The translations under genes were made by a program, and so were the position numbers. The notes below the pieces were generated by a model that made no database searches, was not told where the DNA came from, and saw only the letters and a list, made by a program, of their open reading frames with translations. Positions 57,975 through 64,000 of a DNA stretch of 64,000 bases are shown here, piece after piece (position 1 is the first letter of the stretch; each line of letters opens with the position of its first letter). The stretch is from Acinetobacter seifertii (lineage in GTDB: Bacteria; Pseudomonadota; Gammaproteobacteria; Pseudomonadales; Moraxellaceae), in NCBI RefSeq assembly GCF_000368065.1, contig NZ_KB851200.1, positions 1,481,204-1,545,203 of the forward strand. The letters run 5' to 3'.

Positions 57975-59849
57975 TTAAAATGCGAAACACGAGCACCCTA
58001 GTGCGCCCCAGAAAGATTTTTTGTCCTTATCATTTACAGGAACATCAAGCATCCAAGCGTGGCTGTGTCCATGCATGCCACAGCTGCTAGTACATGCACA
58101 CAATGCACTTTGTGACTGTAATGATTGATTCGACGGTGCATTACGATTTTCAGATAAACGCCACTGACCACCAAAGCGTTTTACCGGCGACCATGTTGGA
58201 GATGCTGGCGGCAACGGCGGATCGTCTTGCTTAAACTCAGCCCCTGCATATACCACTTTTCCACCTAAAACAGTGAGTACAGACTCAATCCACTGGATAT
58301 CTTCTGCTTCAACTTTGAAGTAGTCATCAGACAACACAACTAAGTCGGCAAGTTCTCCTGCCGTGAGTGAACCTTTGACATCTTTTTCACCTGAGAACCA
58401 AGCCGAACCTTTAGTCCAGAGTTTGAGTGCAGTCTGACGGTCTAATAGATTTTTTTCATCATAGAGTGGCAAACCACCCACTGTTTTACCTGTAGTCAGC
58501 CAATACAAACACACCCAAGGGTTATAGGATGCAACTCGAGTCGCATCTGTCCCCGCACCGACAGGAACACCAAGTTCTAACATTTTCTTAACTGGTGGCG
58601 TTGCCTGAGCGGCTTCGGCACCATAACGTTTTACGAAAATCTCACCTTGATATGCCATACGGTGCTGAATGGCGATACCACCACCCAACGCACCAATACG
58701 TTCAATATTACGCTCAGATACGGTTTCGGCGTGATCAATAATAAATCGAGTTGCGAATGGCTGTTTTGAATTGACGCGCTCAAATACATTGAGCAAACGA
58801 TTAATGCTTTCATCGTAAGTTGCATGAATACGGAATGGCCATTTCTTTTCAGCCAAGTGTTCTACGATGGCTTCGAGTTCACCTTCCATTTTTTCTGGTA
58901 AATCTGGACGTGGTTCATAGAAATCTTCGAAGTCACCCGCTGACCAAGTCAGGTTCTCACCTGCTCCATTCATTCTAAATAACTCATCACCATCACCCGG
59001 AAATGTCATTTCTGTCCAACGGCGATAGTCATCAAGCTCTTGGCCTGCCTTCTGAGCAAATAGATTATAAGCAATTCGCACTGTCATTTGATTTTGATCG
59101 TGTAATTGCTTAATCACATCATAATCTTCAGGGTAGTTTTGACCACCACCACCTGCATCAATTGCCGAAGTAATGCCTAATCGATTTAGTTCGCGCATGA
59201 AATGACGAGTTGAATTGACTTGATCTTCAACTGGCAATTTTGGTGCTTTCCCTAAGGTTGAATACAAAATCATAGCGGATGGAGTTGCGAGCAACAGACC
59301 TGTTGGTTCACCCTTTGCATCTCGTACAATTTTGCCTCCAGGTGGATCTGGAGTGTCTTTATTAAAGCCTAATACATCAAGCGCTGCCCGGTTCAACAAA
59401 GCACTGGCATATAAATGTAAAACAAAGACAGGAGTATCTGGTGCAGCTTTATTAATTTCTTCTAAAGTTGGTAACCGCTTTTCGGCAAACTGGAACTCAG
59501 TCCAACCACCAACCACACGTACCCATTGTGGAGCTGGCGTATTATCTGCTTGTTCTTTAAGTAATCGTAGAGCATCCGCAACGGATGGCACACCTTCCCA
59601 GCGCAATTCCATATTGTAATTTAGGCCACCACGAATAATATGCAGATGACTGTCATTTAGACCCGGTATAACGCGACGACCATTTAAGTCTACGACTTTG
59701 CTTGTAGGAGTTGCGAGCTTCATAACCTCATCATTTGTACCCGTACGTACGACTTTACCATCTGCAATCGCAATTGCTTGTACTTCGGGATTCTGAGGAT
59801 CTAGTGTTGTGATTTTACCGTTTATGAGTATGAGGTTTATTTCGGTCAT
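57975..59849 (-). CDS. Amidohydrolase family protein (YtcJ-like) with a Cys-rich tail
   Basis: 624 residues from the ATG at 59849, preceded by GGAG six bases upstream; the ATG four codons earlier overlaps that site. The metal-binding start is GLNDSHLHIIRGG (HxH), and later conserved residues include FRIHATYDESI, FIIDHAETVS and GVPVGAGTDATRVASYNPW (the final metal-binding Asp region). YtcJ-like enzymes hydrolyse amide or related bonds; the substrate is not known. The last 60 residues add a tail with several Cys and His (CACTSSCGMHGHSHAW, GCSCFAF) that is not part of the fold. An isochorismatase-type gene lies upstream in the same direction. Confidence 0.87.
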   Translation of the reverse strand: MTEINLILINGKITTLDPQNPEVQAIAIADGKVVRTGTNDEVMKLATPTSKVVDLNGRRVIPGLNDSHLHIIRGGLNYNMELRWEGVPSVADALRLLKEQADNTPAPQWVRVVGGWTEFQFAEKRLPTLEEINKAAPDTPVFVLHLYASALLNRAALDVLGFNKDTPDPPGGKIVRDAKGEPTGLLLATPSAMILYSTLGKAPKLPVEDQVNSTRHFMRELNRLGITSAIDAGGGGQNYPEDYDVIKQLHDQNQMTVRIAYNLFAQKAGQELDDYRRWTEMTFPGDGDELFRMNGAGENLTWSAGDFEDFYEPRPDLPEKMEGELEAIVEHLAEKKWPFRIHATYDESINRLLNVFERVNSKQPFATRFIIDHAETVSERNIERIGALGGGIAIQHRMAYQGEIFVKRYGAEAAQATPPVKKMLELGVPVGAGTDATRVASYNPWVCLYWLTTGKTVGGLPLYDEKNLLDRQTALKLWTKGSAWFSGEKDVKGSLTAGELADLVVLSDDYFKVEAEDIQWIESVLTVLGGKVVYAGAEFKQDDPPLPPASPTWSPVKRFGGQWRLSENRNAPSNQSLQSQSALCACTSSCGMHGHSHAWMLDVPVNDKDKKSFWGALGCSCFAF

Positions 59850-59958
59850 TCTGAACTCCATTCTTGTGAATTATCGTTCTAAAAAATAAAGGCATGTCTG
59901 TATTAATATCACTTAAATATTGAATACTAGACATACCTTTACCTAAATCAGTACTGTT

Positions 59959-60645
59959 TTATTTTGCAGGAACTGGTGCAAGTACTTCGTGTTTTGAAGT
60001 TGTACGTTCAGGTGCCTTATGTACCATTGTATAAGCATAATCAACGCCCATACCATAAGCACCAGAATGCTCGCGTACAATTGCCATAACTGCATCATAC
60101 GTATCACGGTGTGCCCAATCACGTTGCCATTCAAGTAAGACTTGCTGCCAAGTTACCGGAACAACACCTGCTTGAATCATGCGTTGCATAGAATAATCGT
60201 GTGCTTCTTTCGATGTGCCACCCGAAGCATCCGCGACCATATAAATTTCATAATCGCCTTCAAGCATGGCACCAAAAGCAAAAGTGTTATTGCACACCTC
60301 AGTCCATAAGCCTGAAACAATCACTTTTTTACGATTATTTTTTGCAAGAGAATCACGTACTTTTTGATCATCCCATGAGTTCATAGAAGTACGTTCTAGT
60401 AATGGAGCATCTGGAAATACATCTAAAAGTTCTGGATAGGTATGACCAGAGAAGCTTTCAGTTTCAACCGTAGTAATGGTGACAGGAATATTGAATGTTT
60501 TAGCTGCTTTGGCTAACCCTACAGTATTATTCTTTAATACTTGGCGATCTATTGACTGTACCCCAAAAGCCATCTGTGGCTGATGATCAATAAAAATAAC
60601 CTGACAATTCGTTGGTGATAATTGTTCTAAAAGTGATTTATTCAT
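59959..60645 (-). CDS. Isochorismatase family hydrolase
   Basis: 228 residues. The catalytic triad is D in VIFIDHQPQMAFGV (about 21), K in the KKVIVSGL region and C in WTEVCNNTFAFGA, as in the cysteine hydrolase group (nicotinamidase, isochorismatase). A long C-terminal extension follows (about 170-228). Together with the amidohydrolase it suggests amide or ring-cleavage work, but the substrate is unknown. The gene is 110 bp upstream of the amidohydrolase. The divergent LysR gene at 60846 probably controls both. Confidence 0.87.
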   Translation of the reverse strand: MNKSLLEQLSPTNCQVIFIDHQPQMAFGVQSIDRQVLKNNTVGLAKAAKTFNIPVTITTVETESFSGHTYPELLDVFPDAPLLERTSMNSWDDQKVRDSLAKNNRKKVIVSGLWTEVCNNTFAFGAMLEGDYEIYMVADASGGTSKEAHDYSMQRMIQAGVVPVTWQQVLLEWQRDWAHRDTYDAVMAIVREHSGAYGMGVDYAYTMVHKAPERTTSKHEVLAPVPAK

Positions 60646-60753
60646 GAATAACTCCGTTATTACTGATAAGTTTTGTGTTTAAGTAAAAAATCTAATGTTT
60701 ATTATCAAAACAGATAAAAATGTAAAAAAATAGACAGTAAATCAGCTCGAATC

Positions 60754-60772
60754 TGTATGCTGTACGAATACA
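60754..60772. promoter_or_regulatory. Candidate LysR-type operator
   Basis: TGTAT and ATACA flank a 9-bp centre in the divergent region between the isochorismatase-type and LysR genes. The spacing is like LysR T-N11-A sites. A longer inverted repeat (ATCAATGATT at 60778-60787, AATCATTGAT at 60809-60818) lies next to it. Confidence 0.4.
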
Positions 60773-60845
60773 ATAAAATCAATGATTGCTTTTTAATTTT
60801 TATAGTTTAATCATTGATATATATTTTTTTAACTTTTGCTTATCC

Positions 60846-61736
60846 ATGGATCGATTAGACTGTATTTCCACTTTTGTAAGTGTCGTAGAGCATGGGAATT
60901 TTAGTAGCGCAGCCAGAGCACTCGACATCTCTCGTGACTTAGTAGCCAAACGTGTTTGCTACCTCGAAAATGACCTGAAAACCACACTGTTAACCAGAAC
61001 AACAAGACAGATGAATCTCACCTCTTGTGGGGAAAAATTTTATCAACATAGTAAAGTCATTTTAAGTGAGTTTGAATGGGCTGCTTATGAAATTAGTTAC
61101 AATCAACAGTACCCTGAAGGCGAACTTAAGCTCAATACCCCCATGTCTTTTAGCAATATTTTTCTTCAACATATTATTTCAGACTTTATAGAGAAATATC
61201 CCAGTATCAAAATTGATTTATTCATGACTGATCAGCTATTAGACACGAATAATAATAAATTTGATTTAACCATTCGTGTAGATGGCTCGCCTCCAAACTT
61301 AGCAAATAGTAAAATATTAAATACCTATCAACGATATTTATATGCAACACCTGAATATTTTAATCAGCATGGCCTGCCAACCTCTTTAGAAGAACTTAAA
61401 GAACATAAATTTCTGATTTACTATCAAGATAGCCGACATAAAAAATTGATTTTCCAAAAAGATCAAAAAGAAGTGTCCTTTAATTGCTTCCCTGTGATGA
61501 CCTGTAATAATGGGGAATTATTATTAGATATGTGCTTGAAAGATCACGGTATCGTTTTTCTTCCAGAGTTTATTGCAGAGCCTTATTACAAAGAAGGCAA
61601 ATTACAGAAATGTTTGGAGGACTACACCAGTCAGCCGCTTCACTTATATGCCACATGGCCAAACCGTAAGATTTTATCGAAGAAGGTCAAACTATTTATT
61701 GATTTTCTAACGCGTCAAATCGTTCCTGTAAAATAA
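60846..61736 (+). CDS. LysR family transcriptional regulator
   Basis: 296 residues from the ATG at 60846; the frame opens earlier (60786) but MDRLDCISTFVSVVEHGNFSSAARALDISRDLVAKRVCYLENDL is the typical LysR start. The helix-turn-helix occupies about residues 1-60 and the ligand domain about 90-290. It is a member of the large group close to YafC/DmlR. It is divergent from the hydrolase genes, which it likely controls. A hairpin follows the stop. Confidence 0.88.
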   Translation: MDRLDCISTFVSVVEHGNFSSAARALDISRDLVAKRVCYLENDLKTTLLTRTTRQMNLTSCGEKFYQHSKVILSEFEWAAYEISYNQQYPEGELKLNTPMSFSNIFLQHIISDFIEKYPSIKIDLFMTDQLLDTNNNKFDLTIRVDGSPPNLANSKILNTYQRYLYATPEYFNQHGLPTSLEELKEHKFLIYYQDSRHKKLIFQKDQKEVSFNCFPVMTCNNGELLLDMCLKDHGIVFLPEFIAEPYYKEGKLQKCLEDYTSQPLHLYATWPNRKILSKKVKLFIDFLTRQIVPVK

Positions 61737-61742
61737 CCAATC

Positions 61743-61779
61743 TGGGCCTTTTCCATAGGAATTGGCCCGTTATTTTTTA
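61743..61779. terminator. Terminator between the LysR and GntR genes
   Basis: GGGCC and GGCCC form a short stem around a long loop, followed by a T run. Both genes converge here. Confidence 0.5.
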
Positions 61780-61785
61780 GTTATT

Positions 61786-62514
61786 TTAAATAGTTTCAAT
61801 TTTTTTATTTTTAAATAAATTTAATAAATTTTGATCTGCTGTTGCTGTGTGGTCTTCTTCAACAAATGCCGTCGCGTAGTGTTCTAAATGCTCTTCCATC
61901 AATTGAGTTGCTCGCTTTTCATCGCCTTGTTCAATCGCATCTAAAATTGCACGATGTTCATCTGCTGAACAATTATTATGTTTGGAAATTTCATATAACC
62001 CAATTAATAACGAAGTCCTTGCAATAAGCGTCTGCAAATAACTGCTCATAATTGTATTTTGATTTGCTTCAATCAGTTTTAAATGAAATTGCCCTGATAG
62101 CTTAATCCACTCAGCCCAATTGCCAGCTAAACGCTCATGAGACTCTTGATCTACTAAACCTCGAAGCTCACTAAAATCTAGGCTATGCGACTTTTGAGCT
62201 AGCTTTTTTACAGTAGCGATTTCAAGCATGCTGCGTGCTTCAAAGACCTCTTTTGTTTCATGAGCACTATGTTTTGCGATGAGTGCTCCACGATTGGGCT
62301 GAATTTCGATGACCTTATCATGGGCAAGTTTGACAAAAACACGTCTTAACACTCCTCGCGTTACACCAAATGCTTCACACAAAGGTGCTTCAACTAAACG
62401 TGCGCCAGGGGCAAGTTGTCGATTTAAAATAGCATCTACAATAGCGTTATATATATGGTCATCAATTTCATCATTACTCATTTCTACGGCTTTTTTTGGT
62501 GCATTCGATGGCAT
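61786..62514 (-). CDS. GntR family regulator, FadR/FCD subfamily
   Basis: 242 residues from the ATG at 62514, with GGAG six bases upstream; the ATG four codons earlier is less likely. The N-terminal winged helix (about 15-85, IYNAIVDAILNRQLAPGARLVEAPLCEAFGVTRGVLRRVFVKLAHDKVIEIQPNRGALI) precedes the FCD ligand domain (about 95-215), which binds a metal and small organic acids or related ligands. It is divergent from the NCS1 permease gene, and two FadR-type sites (TTGT-N2-ACAA) lie in the shared region, so it most likely represses that permease. Confidence 0.9.
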   Translation of the reverse strand: MPSNAPKKAVEMSNDEIDDHIYNAIVDAILNRQLAPGARLVEAPLCEAFGVTRGVLRRVFVKLAHDKVIEIQPNRGALIAKHSAHETKEVFEARSMLEIATVKKLAQKSHSLDFSELRGLVDQESHERLAGNWAEWIKLSGQFHLKLIEANQNTIMSSYLQTLIARTSLLIGLYEISKHNNCSADEHRAILDAIEQGDEKRATQLMEEHLEHYATAFVEEDHTATADQNLLNLFKNKKIETI

Positions 62515-62789
62515 TGATTTCTCCATTTTTATTGATGCCCCCTTTTTTTAGAACTTTATCTATTTTGAATAGTGTAAGTTTAACTTAAGCATTTGGAAAT
62601 ATTTCTCTAACTTTCACAACATCTATACTGAGCTGAACAATTCGATATTAAATCTCTAAATATCCACTTATACACCTAAATTTACTTACTTTTTATAAAA
62701 AATTAAGCACTTCTCATTTTCTAAATTTATCTCTTCATATCCAAAATCCATACCAGTTTTAATGACTCATAAATGCTACTTCCTAAATT

Positions 62790-62805
62790 TGGCATAACTT
62801 TTGCT
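62790..62805 (+). promoter_or_regulatory. Sigma-54 (-24/-12) promoter for the NCS1 permease gene
   Basis: TGGCATAACTTTTGCT matches TGGCAYRNNNNTTGCW at every position, with the GG and GC pairs at the right distance. The predicted start is at about 62815-62817, inside the first FadR-type operator, leaving a leader of about 105 nt. This suggests nitrogen-limited expression through RpoN and an enhancer-binding activator such as NtrC. Confidence 0.72.
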
Positions 62806-62811
62806 CAATTG

Positions 62812-62827
62812 AAATTGTGCACAATTT
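62812..62827. promoter_or_regulatory. FadR-type operator 1
   Basis: AAATTGTGCACAATTT is a perfect 16-bp palindrome with the TTGT-N2-ACAA core known for FCD-type GntR regulators. It covers the predicted transcription start. Confidence 0.65.
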
Positions 62828-62837
62828 AAATATCACA

Positions 62838-62847
62838 TTGTACACAA
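62838..62847. promoter_or_regulatory. FadR-type operator 2
   Basis: TTGTACACAA has the same TTGT-N2-ACAA core, 23 bp (about two helix turns) from operator 1, so two dimers could bind on nearly the same face. Confidence 0.6.
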
Positions 62848-62922
62848 TTTTAATTTCATTCTTTTAGACAGAAAAACAATGCTGCTGAAAGTGCCTCCAT
62901 CTTAAGGAAGTGAGTGTTCAAG

Positions 62923-64000
62923 ATGAATAATACCGAAGCAATAATTAAACCTTCTTATGATGCAAAACTGACAAATCAAGACTTAGCTCCTTTAAAAAAC
63001 AAAACATGGGGCGCTTATAATATTTTTGCTTTCTGGATGTCTGATGTTCATAGTGTCGGCGGTTATGTCATGGCTGGGAGCCTTTTTGCACTCGGGCTCA
63101 ATAGCTGGCAGGTACTTTTATCTTTACTCATCGGCATTGCCGTAGTTCAGTTTTTTACAAACCTCATTGCCAAGTCTAGCCAACAAACTGGCACGCCCTA
63201 TCCTGTTATTTGCCGCGCAACCTTCGGTGTACTTGGTGCAAATATTCCTGCTGTTATTCGTGGTCTTATTGCTGTCGCGTGGTATGGTATTCAAACCTAT
63301 TTAGCCTCAAGTGCTTTCTTATTAGTCATTTTAAAGTTCTTTCCAGAATGGTCGGTATATGCCGATGTTTCAACTTATGGCTTTCTTGGACTTTCCTATC
63401 TAGGTTGGGTTGGCTTCATGCTGCTTTGGCTACTTCAAGCGATTGTTTTTTGGTCTGGCATGGACAGCATTCGTAAGTTCATTGACTGGGCGGGTCCGGC
63501 TGTCTACGTTGTGATGTTTGCGATGGCAGTATGGCTCATCTGGAAAGCTGGCTGGCAAAATATTGATTTAAACTTGAGCGGTGTTCAATATGACGGTTTT
63601 GCAGTTGTACCAGTCATGATTAGTGCTATTGCACTTGTTGTCTCATATTTTTCAGGGCCTATGCTGAACTTTGGTGACTTTTCTCGTTATGGCAAAAGTT
63701 TTAATGCCATTAAAATGGGGAACTTTCTTGGGCTACCGATTAACTTCTTAGGCTTTTCCTTACTTACTGTAGTTTGTATTGCGGCAACGCTTCCAGTCTA
63801 CGGCAAGCTCATTACAGACCCTGTCGAGATGGTCGGCAAACTTGATAATACCTTTGTGGTGATTTTAGGCAGTTTAACCTTAATGATTGCCACCATCGGG
63901 ATTAATATTGTCGCTAACTTTGTTTCACCTGCCTTTGATTTTTCCAACGTTTCACCGAGCAAAATTAGCTGGCGCATGGGTGGAATGATTGCAGCAGTTG
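62923..64000 (+). CDS. NCS1 family permease (purine, hydantoin or allantoin type), partial
   Basis: Runs off the window end; 359 residues are visible from the ATG at 62923. It has many membrane helices and the NCS1 start LKNKTWGAYNIFAFWMSDVHSVGGYVMAG, close to the PucI/Mhp1 group, which take up allantoin or hydantoins with a cation. Later blocks are TFGVLGANIPAVIRGLIAVAWYGIQTY and GPMLNFGDFSRYGKS. The divergent FCD-type GntR regulator and the sigma-54-type promoter fit a nitrogen-source uptake role. Downstream genes outside the window would show whether hydantoin or allantoin is broken down. Confidence 0.9.
   Translation, partial: MNNTEAIIKPSYDAKLTNQDLAPLKNKTWGAYNIFAFWMSDVHSVGGYVMAGSLFALGLNSWQVLLSLLIGIAVVQFFTNLIAKSSQQTGTPYPVICRATFGVLGANIPAVIRGLIAVAWYGIQTYLASSAFLLVILKFFPEWSVYADVSTYGFLGLSYLGWVGFMLLWLLQAIVFWSGMDSIRKFIDWAGPAVYVVMFAMAVWLIWKAGWQNIDLNLSGVQYDGFAVVPVMISAIALVVSYFSGPMLNFGDFSRYGKSFNAIKMGNFLGLPINFLGFSLLTVVCIAATLPVYGKLITDPVEMVGKLDNTFVVILGSLTLMIATIGINIVANFVSPAFDFSNVSPSKISWRMGGMIAAV

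Larger units (their letters stand above)
62515..62922. other. Divergent regulatory region between the GntR and NCS1 permease genes
   Basis: 408 bp without a coding frame. The left half is AT-rich. The right half contains a full sigma-54-type promoter match (62790-62805) and two FadR-type operators (62812-62827 and 62838-62847), all described separately. Confidence 0.7.

Overview
The window is a chromosomal segment of an Acinetobacter, most likely of the A. baumannii group. The evidence is a low G+C content, an insertion whose transposase, 1087-bp length and ends I recognise as ISAba125, a DcaP-like porin, and a familiar set of housekeeping genes (dnaE, glnD, ychF, yebC, purT, dapC, trmJ, cysE, ahpF). 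No rRNA, tRNA or CRISPR array was seen.

Layout. 1-4.9 kb: a haem-oxygenase-like protein, a TetR regulator gene split by ISAba125, a PlsC-like acyltransferase and yebC. 4.9-10.4 kb: an Lrp regulator, a 13-bp tandem repeat, a DcaP-like porin and the leftward gltIJKL acidic amino acid ABC operon, which has a sigma-54-like promoter. 11-19.4 kb: a glutathione transferase, then an organosulfur/methionine cluster of two SfnB-like genes, a DszA-type flavin monooxygenase, two MetQ-like binding proteins, metN and metI. 19.5-23 kb: ychF, an Mpo1-like membrane protein, a Crp/Fnr regulator, a small secreted protein and a lipoprotein. 23.0-28.2 kb: the azlCD branched-chain amino acid exporter, cut by a 4.1-kb nested insertion. 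28.3-38.1 kb: a tautomerase, purT, glnD, dapC, LysE, an AraC regulator, glutathione peroxidase, msrB and an AlaA-like aminotransferase. 38.6-42.5 kb: a dicarboxylate/amino acid symporter and a type II asparaginase gene split by an IS1-family element. 42.7-52.7 kb: dnaE, trmJ, cysE, two lipoproteins and ahpF. 52.8-57.9 kb: a split chromate transporter with a LysR regulator, then an arsenic locus (arsR, ACR3-type arsB and arsH leftward, arsC rightward). 58-64 kb: an amidohydrolase, an isochorismatase-type hydrolase, a LysR regulator, a FadR-type GntR regulator and the start of an NCS1 permease.

The most striking feature is mobile DNA. Four insertion sequences from four families (IS30, ISL3, IS3, IS1) could each be delimited to the base by inverted repeats and target duplications. 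In each case, removing the insert and one duplication restores an intact reading frame. They have broken a TetR gene, the ansB-type asparaginase gene, the 3' end of azlC, and (IS3 inside ISL3) the ISL3 transposase itself. The ISL3 element is unusual: it carries a phage antirepressor-like (BRO-N) gene and a small helix-turn-helix gene, divergently arranged around operator-like repeats, so it looks like an insertion sequence with its own phage-style switch.

Regulatory signals worth attention are two good sigma-54 (-24/-12) promoter matches, one ahead of gltIJKL with large palindromes about 220-290 bp upstream, and one ahead of the NCS1 permease where two FadR-type operators cover or follow the predicted start. 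The 13-bp repeat array ahead of the porin could vary in copy number. Acidic amino acid and nitrogen use recurs across the window (gltIJKL, the symporter, asparaginase, glnD, the NCS1 locus).
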